Of a stretch of DNA of 64,000 nt, positions 1 through 8,744 are shown one piece after another. The notes below the pieces were generated by a model. That model searched no databases and was not told the DNA's origin. It saw nothing but the letters and a program-made list of their open reading frames with translations. Source of the DNA: CAZMVY01 sp964617875 (GTDB lineage Bacteria > Planctomycetota > Phycisphaerae > UBA1845 > PWPN01); assembly GCA_964617875.1 (NCBI GenBank), contig CAZUAI010000014.1, positions 1 to 64,000 on the forward strand, read 5' to 3'. Each line of letters begins with the position of its first letter. The first letter of the stretch is position 1. Made by a program: the position numbers and the translations under genes.

Positions 1-47
1 GCTCGGTCTCTGTCCCGCACGGCGGGTTCTTCACGGCAGTGCCATTC

Positions 48-141
48 GTGTCAGGAACCCTCGGCCGCGCACGGGCGATTGTGCGCCGATGTCGCGCCGA
101 TCCGCGAAGCCCGCTTTGAACCCGTCAGGGGTTCCTGACAC
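48..141. repeat. Inverted-repeat element, about 94 bp
   Basis: GTGTCAGGAACCC at 48-60 is repeated as its exact reverse complement at 129-141, with 68 bases between. The element lies just downstream of the leftward oxidoreductase gene. It could form a long hairpin and act as a terminator, or be a small non-autonomous mobile element. No target-site duplication is clear. The remaining bases of 1-159 show no gene. Confidence 0.5.
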
Positions 142-159
142 CGTCTCCCAGACCGAACG

Positions 160-1602
160 TCACACCGGCCACTTCAGCTCCCAGCCCTTGCGGTATTCGC
201 GTTTGAGGTACTGGTTGGCCTCCTTGATATTGGTGATCTTCATGTTCGGGCCGTCCCACTCGATCTTCCGCCCGGCAAAACGTTGCGCGATGCAGCCGAG
301 CACGACCGTTTCGGTCAGCGGGCCGGCGTAGTCGAAATTGGACAGGGCCAGTTTCGGATTGCCCTCGCGGATGGCGGCGAACCATTCTTCCTTGTGTTTC
401 CCGTGCGCCCGCGGCAGCACCTGGCTCGGCGCCTTGAACAGCTTGTCGTCCGGCAGTTCGCCGATCGGCTTCTCGTCGCCGAAGATCAGATAGAACCGCT
501 CGCCGTAATCATTGGGCGAGTACAGCGTCCCCTTCTCGCCGATGAGCAGCGACCCGCTGTCCGAGATGTTCATCCCATGGGCCAGCTCTTTCAGCTTCCG
601 GTTGACCCACCCGGGCTTGTCCTTGCCGCCGTCGTACCAGGTCCACTTCAGCGGCGGCAGGCCCTCGCGTTCGGGGAACTCGTATCGGACGACGCTCCAC
701 ATGGGGAACGTCTCCGGGTTGAACTCGGAGACCTCGGCCTCGAGGCTGGTCGGGTAGCCGAGCTTGCAGGCCATGAAGGCCATGTTGGCCGTGTGGCATG
801 CCATGTCGCCGAGGGCGCCCGTGCCGTAGTCCCACCAGCCGCGCCAGTTGAACGGCTGATACTGGGGCTGGTAGGGGCGGAAGGGCGCGGTGCCGAGCCA
901 GAGATCCCAGTCCACGTCTTTCGGTTCGGGGGCGGCCTTCTCGCCCTCCTTCAGGCCGGCCTCGCCGTGCAGGGCGTGGCGGACGCCGGGCAGGCCGAGG
1001 ATCGCGCCGGTCCCCTGCGGCCAGACGGGGCGGTTCGTCCACACGTGGACCTCCCGCACCGGGCCGATCACGCCGGACCAGATCACCTCGACGGCGGTGC
1101 GGAGCCCGTCGGACGACGTGCCCTGATTGCCCATCTGGCTGCAGACCTTGTACTTCCGCGCGGCCTCCGTGAGCATCCGCGCCTCGAAGGCATCGTGCGT
1201 CAGCGGCTTCTGCACGAAGACGTGCTTGCCGCGCTGCATCGCCCACATGGCCGCGATGGCGTGCGTGTGGTCGGGCGTGCTGATGGTGACGGCGTCGATC
1301 TCCTTCTCCATCTCGTCGAACATCTTGCGGAAATCGGCGAAGGTCTTGGCCTTGGGATGGTTCTTGGCCTTGCCTTCGAGGGCGCTCGGCCGGACGTCGC
1401 AGAGAGCAACGATGTTCTGGCTGCTTACGCTGTCCGTGTCGCCGCCGCCCATGCCGCCGGTGCCGATACAGGCGATGTTGATTTTCTCGTTGGCGGACCT
1501 GGGCTGGGCAAACACGGCGGCGCTGCGGCCGGCAACCCAGAACCCGGCGCCGATGGCGGCGGAGGTCTTGAGGAAATCACGACGGTTCGTCTTATCGTTC
1601 AT
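160..1602 (-). CDS. Tat-exported Gfo/Idh/MocA family oxidoreductase
   Basis: A 480-residue protein of the Gfo/Idh/MocA family, NAD(P)-dependent dehydrogenases of sugars and inositols. The start at 1602 is chosen because AAGGAG lies 8 bases upstream and the protein then opens with a twin-arginine leader (TNRRDFLKTSAAIGAGF). The open frame extends 67 codons further but that stretch is arginine-rich and not protein-like. The Rossmann motif follows as ACIGTGGMGGGD, then the family's EKP-type motif as VQKPLTHD. Export by Tat suggests the cofactor is bound before export, as in glucose-fructose oxidoreductase. The substrate cannot be told. It diverges from the isomerase gene at 1943 across 340 bases. 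Confidence 0.9.
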   Translation of the reverse strand: MNDKTNRRDFLKTSAAIGAGFWVAGRSAAVFAQPRSANEKINIACIGTGGMGGGDTDSVSSQNIVALCDVRPSALEGKAKNHPKAKTFADFRKMFDEMEKEIDAVTISTPDHTHAIAAMWAMQRGKHVFVQKPLTHDAFEARMLTEAARKYKVCSQMGNQGTSSDGLRTAVEVIWSGVIGPVREVHVWTNRPVWPQGTGAILGLPGVRHALHGEAGLKEGEKAAPEPKDVDWDLWLGTAPFRPYQPQYQPFNWRGWWDYGTGALGDMACHTANMAFMACKLGYPTSLEAEVSEFNPETFPMWSVVRYEFPEREGLPPLKWTWYDGGKDKPGWVNRKLKELAHGMNISDSGSLLIGEKGTLYSPNDYGERFYLIFGDEKPIGELPDDKLFKAPSQVLPRAHGKHKEEWFAAIREGNPKLALSNFDYAGPLTETVVLGCIAQRFAGRKIEWDGPNMKITNIKEANQYLKREYRKGWELKWPV

Positions 1603-1845
1603 TGGGGGGTCTCCTTGGTGATGCCACTCCTGCCGCAAGCTGCCGCCGGGCGGTCTGCCCGGCCGTCGCGGCCGCGGTCTTGCGAAGGCAGAAGGATACC
1701 GTCCTGCGGCCGGCCGGGCAAGGCGGCATCGGATCTCCTGCCGAACGAAGCGTTCCGCACTGAGAACGGCGGGATTCGACGAAGGATCTCGATCCCGGCC
1801 CACGTCGCGGCGAAGGGCCCACCGCTAAAGGCACCATCGATTTAA

Positions 1846-1862
1846 TTGGCACCGAAGTTGCT
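1846..1862 (+). promoter_or_regulatory. Candidate sigma-54 (RpoN) promoter
   Basis: TTGGCACCGAAGTTGCT matches the sigma-54 consensus (TGGCAC, five bases, TTGCW). The invariant GG and GC are separated by exactly 10 bases. It points at the isomerase gene starting at 1943, with a predicted transcript start near 1873. Such promoters need an AAA+ activator; one is encoded at 54872-56500, but a link is only inference. Nothing else was seen in the 340-base gap 1603-1942. Confidence 0.65.
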
Positions 1863-1942
1863 CCGTGCGGTCTTGACAGGGAGTGTATGATAGTGTGACG
1901 GACCCGAGGCGACGGAAACCCCCTTTACGACGGAGGTCGATC

Positions 1943-2962
1943 ATGACGGATCATTGCGAGAATCAGAGCATGTGCCCGGCGGGGTCTTCGATCCCGCGGC
2001 GGGATTTCCTGAAGGGCTCGGTGGCGATGGCGGGCGTCGTGGGCGGTGCGGTCGCCGCGACGGTGGGCGGCTCGGCAGCGGCGGCACCGGCGGCGAAGGC
2101 GGGTTCGCCCTGGGGCGTCAGCGAGCGGATGGGGATCGGGATCAACCTCGAGTACGTCCGCCACGCCGACAAGAGCCTGGCGTACGGCATCCGGAGGGCG
2201 GGCGAGATCGGCTACAAGTGGGTTGAGCCGTGCTTCCTCGACGGCCGCTGTCTGCTGTCCAACGGCGGCTACTGCCACGTGACGAGCATGGACACCGACC
2301 CGAGCGTCATCAGGGAGATGTGCGAGAAGGCCGGCGTGAAGATCAGCGGCCTCTCGTCGCATTCGGACCTGCTGAACCCCGAGTTCGGCGTGCTCTACGC
2401 CCGCCGCGGCATCCGCTATGCAAAGGCGCTCGGCGTCAACATCGTGCAGATCACCGAGGACATGTACCCGCCGAAGTGGATCGACGAGAAAGAGGCGTAC
2501 GACATCATGCGGATCAGCCTGAAGGCGATCTCCGAGACCTGCGAGGAGAACGGCGTCTACATCGCCGTTGAGCAGCACGGACCGTACACCGCCAAGGTCG
2601 ATCGCATGAGGCGGATCCTCGAGCTGGTTGATTCGCCGTGGATCCGCTGCAACTTCGACTGCGGCAACACGTACCTCGCGGGCTCCGACCCGTTTGAAAT
2701 GCTCGAAGCGGTGATCGACAAGGTCGTCCACGTTCACGCGAAGGACATCTCGGTCAAACAGGCCGAGGCGGAGCGCGGCAAGGTCACCGGCACCGCCGTC
2801 GGCTGCGCGTGCGGCGACGGCGTCATCGACTGGAGGAAGCTCGTCGCCCGGCTGAAGAAGGCGGGGTTCAAGGGCGTGCTGTCGGTCGAATGCGGGACGG
2901 AGGACGAGGCCGTGAAGTCGCTCGCCTATCTGAAGAAGGTTCTCGCGGAACTGGACGCGTAG
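1943..2962 (+). CDS. Exported sugar phosphate isomerase/epimerase-like TIM-barrel protein
   Basis: A 339-residue protein of the xylose-isomerase-like TIM-barrel superfamily (AP-endonuclease family 2 fold). The ATG at 1943 is preceded by GGAGG at 1932-1936. A twin-arginine leader (IPRRDFLKGSVAMAG) with an alanine/glycine-rich hydrophobic stretch covers about residues 14-50. Barrel metal-site motifs typical of the family are visible: AVEQHGPY, CNFDCGNTYLA, VHVHAKDI and a late SVECG. These place Glu, Asp and His at the usual strand ends. Planctomycetes carry many such proteins beside Gfo oxidoreductases, and here one lies divergently. The substrate is unknown. A sigma-54 site upstream suggests activator-dependent expression. 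Confidence 0.85.
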   Translation: MTDHCENQSMCPAGSSIPRRDFLKGSVAMAGVVGGAVAATVGGSAAAAPAAKAGSPWGVSERMGIGINLEYVRHADKSLAYGIRRAGEIGYKWVEPCFLDGRCLLSNGGYCHVTSMDTDPSVIREMCEKAGVKISGLSSHSDLLNPEFGVLYARRGIRYAKALGVNIVQITEDMYPPKWIDEKEAYDIMRISLKAISETCEENGVYIAVEQHGPYTAKVDRMRRILELVDSPWIRCNFDCGNTYLAGSDPFEMLEAVIDKVVHVHAKDISVKQAEAERGKVTGTAVGCACGDGVIDWRKLVARLKKAGFKGVLSVECGTEDEAVKSLAYLKKVLAELDA

Positions 2963-3086
2963 GGCCGCGGGCGGAAACGCGCGCACGGCGAACGGCATGG
3001 TCTCCCGGCGGGGCATCGCGCAAGTCGGCGGCGCCTTGGGGCTCGCGTCCGCCTCAACGGCCGGGGTGTGTTGTGGCGAAGGATGC

Positions 3087-4757
3087 TTACTTCGCCGGGC
3101 CGAACGTCTGCTGGCTGGCCTCGGGGGGCGTGACGGCCACGGGCAGCGTGACGGTGAAGCGCGTTCCCTGGCCCGGCGTGCTCTCGACGACGATCCTGCC
3201 CCGGTGCTCCTCGGTGATCTTCCGTGCCGCCGCCAGGCCGAGGCCGGTCCCGCCCTGGCCCTTTGTCGAGTGGAAGGGCTCGAAGATGCGCGACTGCACT
3301 TCGGCGGGGATGCCGGGACCGTTGTCCGTGACGCGGATGATCGCCTGCGAGTTGGCCCCGTCGAACACGGTCTCGACGTTGATCAGGCCCTTCTCCGGCG
3401 GGGCGGCGTCGATCGCGTTCATGATGAGGTTGAGCACGACCTGGTGAATCCCGTCGGCGTCGATCGGGATCGCCGGGAAGGTCTCGTCGAGATCGGGCAT
3501 GAGGATGACCGATTTCTCGTCGGCCTTGCGCTGCGCGAGGGTGACGGCCTCGCTGACGATCGTGTTGAGCTGCGTGTTCTCGAGCCGGGGCTCCCGCGGC
3601 TTGCTGAAGGCGAGCATGTTGAGCGTCAGGTGCATGATCTTGTCGAGGTTCCGCTCGACGATGCCCCAGCCCTGCCGGATCGTGGCGATCGCCTCCTTCT
3701 GCAGGCCGGCCTCGACGAGGTCCGACCCGCTGCGAAGGCCCTGCAGGATGTTCTTGATCGAGTGCGACAGATACGCCACCGTCTCGCCGACGGCCGCGAG
3801 CCGCGCCGTCTGCATGCGGGACTGGACCAGCCGGGCGTTCTGGATGGCGAGCCCTGTCATGTGGCCGATCGCGGTGATCAGCCGGAGCTGCTCCTGCGTG
3901 TAGATGTGCGTGGAGGCTGACGAATCGATGTGGATCACGCCGAGCAGCTCGTCGCGCACGAGGATCGGGGCGCAGATCACCGAGACCAGCCCGAAGTCGG
4001 AGATGCTGCCGCCTTTCTCCCCGTTGGCGAAACGCTCGTCCGTCATCGCGTTCGTGCAGAGCACGCCCTGCTTCTTCTCCACGACCATGTTGATGATCCG
4101 CCGTGACGTCGTGATGCGGTCCGGCTGGCCCTTGGGGTGGTGGCGGTAGCGGACCACGCAGGGAATCAGGTCATCCCCCGGCGGCTCGATCATCAGGATG
4201 AAGGCCCGGTCCACCTTCACCTGCTCGAAGATGATGTCCATGACCCGTTCGAGGAGCTGTTCCGGCGAGATGACCGCCCCGATCACCTCGGACAACTCGT
4301 ACATCACACGCCAGGCACGGGCCCCCTCGGCCATTTCCGGCGCGGCAATGATGACGCTTTCCTCGCTGGCCGAGATGCTCGAGACGATCGAGGAGTCGAA
4401 GTTTCGGCTGCCGGCGTCGAGGTCCACCAGGTCCCGCGGAATGTGCGTGCCGCTGAGTTTTTCTATTGACTCTTCACCGCCGTAGACGATCAGCGTCGCG
4501 CCCACCTTGATCTGGTCGCCGTGTTTGAGACGCAACGGCTTGGTCACGCGCACGCCGTTGACGTACGTGCCGTTGGCGCTCTGAAGGTCGTGCAGGCTCC
4601 AGGCACCGTTCTCAGGGCGCAACTGGGCGTGCCGTCGCGAAACCGTGCGATCGGTCAGCGGGATCTGATCACTTCCACGGCCGAGGATCGCTGGCTCGTC
4701 CGTCGTGTGGAAGGTCATGCCTTTATCGGGGCCCTGTAATACATACAGCGTAGCCAA
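3087..4757 (-). CDS. FHA-GAF sensor histidine kinase
   Basis: A cytoplasmic sensor kinase of about 556 residues. An N-terminal FHA domain (about 2-95; LGRGS, SRRHA and NGTYVNG) binds phosphothreonine peptides. A GAF domain follows (about 165-300), then a kinase core with phospho-acceptor His332 in LSHSIKN, an N box near 438-451 (LNLIMNAIDA), DNGPGIP and GTGLGL. There are no membrane segments. I prefer a TTG start at 4757, preceded by GGAAGG at 7 bases and opening directly into the FHA domain (ATLYVLQG). The ATG at 4802 has no ribosome site. No response regulator is adjacent, so the partner is unknown. The FHA domain suggests input from Ser/Thr kinases, which this window also encodes. Confidence 0.9.
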   Translation of the reverse strand: MATLYVLQGPDKGMTFHTTDEPAILGRGSDQIPLTDRTVSRRHAQLRPENGAWSLHDLQSANGTYVNGVRVTKPLRLKHGDQIKVGATLIVYGGEESIEKLSGTHIPRDLVDLDAGSRNFDSSIVSSISASEESVIIAAPEMAEGARAWRVMYELSEVIGAVISPEQLLERVMDIIFEQVKVDRAFILMIEPPGDDLIPCVVRYRHHPKGQPDRITTSRRIINMVVEKKQGVLCTNAMTDERFANGEKGGSISDFGLVSVICAPILVRDELLGVIHIDSSASTHIYTQEQLRLITAIGHMTGLAIQNARLVQSRMQTARLAAVGETVAYLSHSIKNILQGLRSGSDLVEAGLQKEAIATIRQGWGIVERNLDKIMHLTLNMLAFSKPREPRLENTQLNTIVSEAVTLAQRKADEKSVILMPDLDETFPAIPIDADGIHQVVLNLIMNAIDAAPPEKGLINVETVFDGANSQAIIRVTDNGPGIPAEVQSRIFEPFHSTKGQGGTGLGLAAARKITEEHRGRIVVESTPGQGTRFTVTLPVAVTPPEASQQTFGPAK

Positions 4758-5080
4758 AATGCCACCTTCCAGGCGCGTATTCACCAAGGAACGAGGGCCC
4801 ATCCAGTTGACACGCCAGCGGCAGCAGCGGGAGTCGACGTTTCATGACTTGTGGCGTCGGCCGAAACTGCTGCCCCATCCCAACTGCCAGAACAGGCCCC
4901 CACATGCTAGAGTCGGTCCCGTGGTTCGTCAAGCAATCCGACGTGGTCCCCCGGCGACCGTCACTCGCTGTAGTGTCCTGCATCGGCCCCTGCTACTACT
5001 ACTTACGCATCGGCGTGTCTTTGGTTTCGGCTGGAGTGCGTTTTGACCACAAGCCGGTCGGCGGCTATGGTGCGTGATCC
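4758..5080. other. Intergenic region without a recognised gene
   Basis: This 323-base stretch separates the leftward kinase gene from the rightward ABC ATPase gene, so both promoters should lie here. Short open frames are present but none has a ribosome site or a protein-like composition. I could not pick a convincing promoter. Confidence 0.5.
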
Positions 5081-5743
5081 ATGAAGATCCTGATCGCGCG
5101 GGGCATCCGGAAGAGTTTTCGCAGCGGGGATGTCGTCACGGAGGTGCTGCGCGGTCTGGACGTCGAGGTGGCGGCCGGGGAGTTCGTCGCGGTGATGGGG
5201 CCCTCGGGCTGCGGGAAGAGCACGCTGCTCCATATCCTGGGGCTGATGATGCCGCCGACGTCGGCGGATGAACTCAGCATCCAGGGCCTGTCGGTCCTGG
5301 GCCTGAGCGACAGTCGCCGGACGGAACTCCGCCGGGAGAAGATCGGGTTCGTCTTTCAGCGGTTCAACCTGTTGCCGGTGCTGTCGGCGGAGCAGAACGT
5401 GCGGCTGGCCCTGCGGCTTCGAGGGACCGAGGGCAACGGTCTGGTGGACGCCATGCTGGAAGCCGTGGACCTGGCGGACTCCCGTCGGAAGAAGCCCGGC
5501 GAGCTTTCGATCGGCCAGCAGCAGCGGGTGGCGATCGCGCGGGCAATGGTCACACGACCGTCGTTGCTCCTCGCGGACGAGCCCACAGGCAACCTGGACT
5601 CGGACAGCGCGCAGAAGGTGCTCGATCTCCTGCGGCGGTTCCGCGACCGTGACGGCCAGACGATCGTCATGATCACGCACAACCCGCAATGCACGGAGTG
5701 GGCCGATCGCGTCCTGCGGATGAAGGACGGGCGGTTCGAGTGA
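5081..5743 (+). CDS. LolD/MacB-type ABC transporter ATP-binding protein
   Basis: A 220-residue ABC ATPase complete in all motifs: Walker A GPSGCGKST, Q-loop VFQRFNLLP, signature LSIGQQQR, Walker B LLLADEPTGNLD and the switch histidine in MITHN. The PTGNLD form and overall size fit the LolD/MacB/FtsE group, which drives MacB-type permeases for lipoproteins, peptides or drugs. No MacB/LolC-type permease is in the window. The next gene overlaps its stop codon (GTGA at 5740-5743) and encodes a different kind of membrane protein. A LolA-like protein follows, so a lipoprotein or lipid handling role is possible but unproven. The start is the ATG at 5081. Confidence 0.88.
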   Translation: MKILIARGIRKSFRSGDVVTEVLRGLDVEVAAGEFVAVMGPSGCGKSTLLHILGLMMPPTSADELSIQGLSVLGLSDSRRTELRREKIGFVFQRFNLLPVLSAEQNVRLALRLRGTEGNGLVDAMLEAVDLADSRRKKPGELSIGQQQRVAIARAMVTRPSLLLADEPTGNLDSDSAQKVLDLLRRFRDRDGQTIVMITHNPQCTEWADRVLRMKDGRFE

Positions 5744-6429
5744 CGCCGGCTCCCATCAGTCTTCGGGCCTGGTTCGTCGCGTTTCTCGCGTGGATGGTCG
5801 GCCTGTCGGCCCTCGTGTGCGTGGGCCGGTTCTACGCCGAGACGGGCAACCACGCGGGCCTCGTGGTGATGGTCCTCGCGGCATACGCGTTCTACCTCTC
5901 GCTGTGCTGCACGTTCTTCCCGGCACCGACGACGTGGGCGGTCATGCTCGTGGCGAGCGACGGGCTGGGACTGTTCGCGTCGCCCGTTCTGCGAGTGGTC
6001 GTGGCGGCCGTGCTCGGGGCGTTGGCGACGTCCATGGCCAACCTGAACGAGTACCACGTGTTCACGTTCCTGCTGCAGTACGGGCGGATCGGGCGCGTCC
6101 GCGATACGCGGCTGTATCGGTGGGCGGCGGGGTGGTTTGCGGTGTCGCCGTTCACGATCGTGACGCTGTTCTCGTTCATCCCGATCCCGGTGGACGTGAT
6201 CCGCTGGCTGGCAATTGCCTGCCGGTACTCGCGGCGGCGGTTCTTCGCGGCCTGCATGATGGGCCGGGCGCTCCGGTACGGGATCTGGGCGGCGTCGGCC
6301 GTGTGGCTGAGCCTGAGCGTGCGGCAGATTGCGGTCTTTCAGGGGGTGCTGATCGTCATTGCCGCGGCCAAGGTGGTGGCCAGCGCGATCCGCCGCCGGC
6401 AGGCCGCCGCCGCGCCGGTGGCGGCTTGA
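5740..6429 (+). CDS. VTT/DedA-like multi-pass membrane protein
   Basis: A 229-residue integral membrane protein with about five or six hydrophobic helices. The GTG start overlaps the upstream TGA (GTGA), which implies translational coupling to the ABC ATPase. The middle of the protein (SPFTIVTLFSFIPIPVDVIR, then FFAACMMGRALRYG) resembles the conserved core of VTT/SNARE-associated proteins such as DedA and YqaA: a proline-bearing re-entrant loop followed by a GR..RY motif. Members of this superfamily move or scramble lipids. Whether it works with the ATPase, or just shares its transcript, cannot be told from sequence. Confidence 0.65.
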   Translation: MTPAPISLRAWFVAFLAWMVGLSALVCVGRFYAETGNHAGLVVMVLAAYAFYLSLCCTFFPAPTTWAVMLVASDGLGLFASPVLRVVVAAVLGALATSMANLNEYHVFTFLLQYGRIGRVRDTRLYRWAAGWFAVSPFTIVTLFSFIPIPVDVIRWLAIACRYSRRRFFAACMMGRALRYGIWAASAVWLSLSVRQIAVFQGVLIVIAAAKVVASAIRRRQAAAAPVAA

Positions 6430-6514
6430 GTGCGCACAAGCGGCGGCGTAAGGTGGATAGTGCAGGCTGGCAGCTTGCACCACGAGGCACGAAAGCGTAA
6501 TGAAGGAGCATTCG

Positions 6515-7405
6515 ATGATATCGCGGTGGGTTGGGTGGCTTGCGGGGATCGGCTTGGGTGTGGCAACGGCGACCGTTGCGATCGGGCAGGAGGCGGGCCA
6601 GGCCGGCGGTGGCCCATCGCCGACGGCAACGCGCCCGGCGGCGTCTGCGCCGGCGAGCGTGCCCGCCGCTCCGCTCAGCCCGGAGGTGGAGGAGATCCTC
6701 GACCGCCTGGAGAAGCGGGGAGAGACGATCAGCGACCTTTCGTGCAAGGTCCGGCAGGAGATGAAGGGCCTCATCGTCGGCGATTTGATCGAGAAGGAGG
6801 GAAATCTGAAGTACCTGCGGGCCGATACCAGCGGCACCAATGCGCGGTTCTACATCCATTTCACGAAGACGCTGCAGGAAGGCCTCGATCTCAAACCGGA
6901 GTGGTACGTGTTCGACGGCCGGTGGTTCACGGAGGCCAAGGAATCCGTCAAGCAGGTGATCCGCCGGGAGATCGTTCGGCCGGGACAGAAGCTGAACCTG
7001 TTCAGCGTGGAGGACAGCCCGTTCCCGCTGCCGTTCGGGCAGAAGAAGGCGGAGATCCTGCGGCATTTCACGGTGAAGCTCGTTCCGCCGGAGGCGAAAG
7101 ACCCGCCGGGGTCGAAGCACCTGGAGTGCATCCCGCGCCCGGGCACGCAGAAGGAGCAGGAGTACAAGGAGATCCACTTCTACATCGACCCGAAGCTGGA
7201 TCTGCCGGTGAAGATCGTGGCACACCGCAAGACCGGCGCGAAGGTCTCGGAGATCCACACGGTGACATTCCCCGATCTGAGCACCAGGTCCATCAACACG
7301 GGCCTCCCGGCGAGCGACTTCGATTTCAAGCCGCCGCCCGGCTGGTCGGTGTCGGAAGAACGATTGCAGGCCGATGAACCCCGCGCCCCCGGCGCGGCGA
7401 AATGA
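6515..7405 (+). CDS. LolA-like periplasmic outer-membrane lipoprotein-sorting protein
   Basis: A 296-residue exported protein. The ATG at 6515 has AAGGAG 7 bases upstream; an ATG at 6500 lies upstream of that site and is unlikely. A signal peptide spans about residues 1-26 and ends near ATVAIGQEA. After a proline/alanine linker comes a domain that looks LolA/LolB-like: a helix with LSCKVRQEMKG, then beta strands with lysine-rich turns, and KLDLPVKIV near the end, as in proteins that shield lipoprotein acyl chains. It lies 85 bases after the VTT gene and 16 bases before the next gene. The fold call comes from pattern, not strong motifs. Confidence 0.6.
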   Translation: MISRWVGWLAGIGLGVATATVAIGQEAGQAGGGPSPTATRPAASAPASVPAAPLSPEVEEILDRLEKRGETISDLSCKVRQEMKGLIVGDLIEKEGNLKYLRADTSGTNARFYIHFTKTLQEGLDLKPEWYVFDGRWFTEAKESVKQVIRREIVRPGQKLNLFSVEDSPFPLPFGQKKAEILRHFTVKLVPPEAKDPPGSKHLECIPRPGTQKEQEYKEIHFYIDPKLDLPVKIVAHRKTGAKVSEIHTVTFPDLSTRSINTGLPASDFDFKPPPGWSVSEERLQADEPRAPGAAK

Positions 7406-7421
7406 GAACGGGAGCACGAGT

Positions 7422-8741
7422 ATGGACGGCAGGATGGACCGACGGCAGTTCCTCGGCACCGGCGCCGCGGCGGCACTGGGCATCACGTTGTCCCGGTCGT
7501 CGTCGGCTGCGGCGGAAGAGGTGCTGAAGCCGGTCCGGGTCGGCCTTGTGGGCTGCGGCGGGCGCGGGACAGGGCTCCTGAGCGTCCTGCTCAGCATGGA
7601 TGGCGTCGAGGTTCCGGCCGTGTGCGATGTCGTTCCGGCGCGGGCCGAGGCGGCGCAGAAAGTCGTCGCTGAAACCGGGCGCAAGAGCCCGACGACGTAT
7701 GCGCAAGGACCGGATGCCTACAAGACGCTGATCGATCGCGACGACCTCGACGCGGTCCTCATTGCCACGCCGTGGGACCTGCACGCGCCAATGGCCGTTG
7801 CCGCAATGAAGGCGGGCAAGTACGCCGCGACCGAGGTCCCGGCCGCCGTGACGATGGAGCAGTGCTGGGATCTCGTGAACACGCACGAGGCGACCGGCGT
7901 GCCGTGCATGATGCTCGAGAACTGGAGCTTTCGCCGGGACAACCTGGCGGTGCTGAACATGATCCGCGGCGGCCTGCTCGGCGAGATCGTCCACTGCCAC
8001 TGCGCCCACTCGCACGACTGCATCGACCACTGGTTCTTCGACACGCAGGGCAACATCCGCTGGGGCGGCGAGTTCCTCGTCAAATACAACCGCGACCAGT
8101 ACCCCACGCACAGCCTCGGCCCGGTGATCAGCTGGATGGACATCGGCTGCGGCGACGCCTACGCGTACCTGACCTCGACGGCCACGGAGTCGCGGGCGAT
8201 CAACCACTACTTCGCAAGGAAGTTCGGGCCGGACCATCCCAACGCGAAACGCAAGTACGCGCAGGGCGACATCGTGACCTCCGTCATCCGCACGCACAAG
8301 GGGCGCACGATCGTCATCAACTACGACATGCAGTTGCCCCGGCCGTACGACAACCGCTGGATGATCCAGGGCACCGAAGGGCTGTATGACGAGGACAAGG
8401 CGTCGGTGTACCTCCGCGGGCGAAGCCCGAAGTACCACGAGTGGGAGCCGTTTGCGCCGTATCAGGAGAAGCACGACCACACGTGGTGGAAGACGCTGGG
8501 GCCGAAGGCGGCCAGCGTCGGTCACGGCGGGACCGACTACATCGAGCTGCACCACTTCGTGCAGGCCGTCCGCACGAAGACCGCCCCGCCGATCGACGTG
8601 TACGACTCCGTGGCGATGAGCGTGATCACGCCGCTTTCGGAAATGTCGATCGCCAGGGGCAGCGCTCCCGTCGAATGCCCCGACTTCACGCGGGGCCGGT
8701 GGAAGACGCGAAAGCCGCGTTTTGCAGTGGAGCCGGCGTAA
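7422..8741 (+). CDS. Tat-exported Gfo/Idh/MocA family oxidoreductase
   Basis: A 439-residue Gfo/Idh/MocA oxidoreductase. The ATG at 7422 has GGGAGC 8 bases upstream and opens a twin-arginine leader (MDRRQFLGTGAAAALGI). An in-frame ATG at 7374 would overlap the preceding gene. The Rossmann motif is VGLVGCGGRGTGLL. The usual EKP is replaced by TEVPAAVTMEQCW, the variant seen in the exported GH109-like group, where the glycine/proline loop differs. GH109-type enzymes use NAD to cleave alpha-N-acetylgalactosaminides, so glycosidase activity is possible. WGGEFLVKYNRDQYPTHSLG is a conserved central motif of that group. Confidence 0.85.
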   Translation: MDGRMDRRQFLGTGAAAALGITLSRSSSAAAEEVLKPVRVGLVGCGGRGTGLLSVLLSMDGVEVPAVCDVVPARAEAAQKVVAETGRKSPTTYAQGPDAYKTLIDRDDLDAVLIATPWDLHAPMAVAAMKAGKYAATEVPAAVTMEQCWDLVNTHEATGVPCMMLENWSFRRDNLAVLNMIRGGLLGEIVHCHCAHSHDCIDHWFFDTQGNIRWGGEFLVKYNRDQYPTHSLGPVISWMDIGCGDAYAYLTSTATESRAINHYFARKFGPDHPNAKRKYAQGDIVTSVIRTHKGRTIVINYDMQLPRPYDNRWMIQGTEGLYDEDKASVYLRGRSPKYHEWEPFAPYQEKHDHTWWKTLGPKAASVGHGGTDYIELHHFVQAVRTKTAPPIDVYDSVAMSVITPLSEMSIARGSAPVECPDFTRGRWKTRKPRFAVEPA

Positions 8742-8744
8742 GCG

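Noticed and set aside
1873..1891. Sigma-70 promoter from TTGACA and TATGAT
   Set aside because: The two hexamers are only 7 bases apart, which is not usable. The sigma-54 site just upstream is far better.
5003..6840. Long leftward ORFs over the ABC ATPase and VTT genes
   Set aside because: They are antisense shadows produced by high GC; the plus-strand genes carry all expected motifs.
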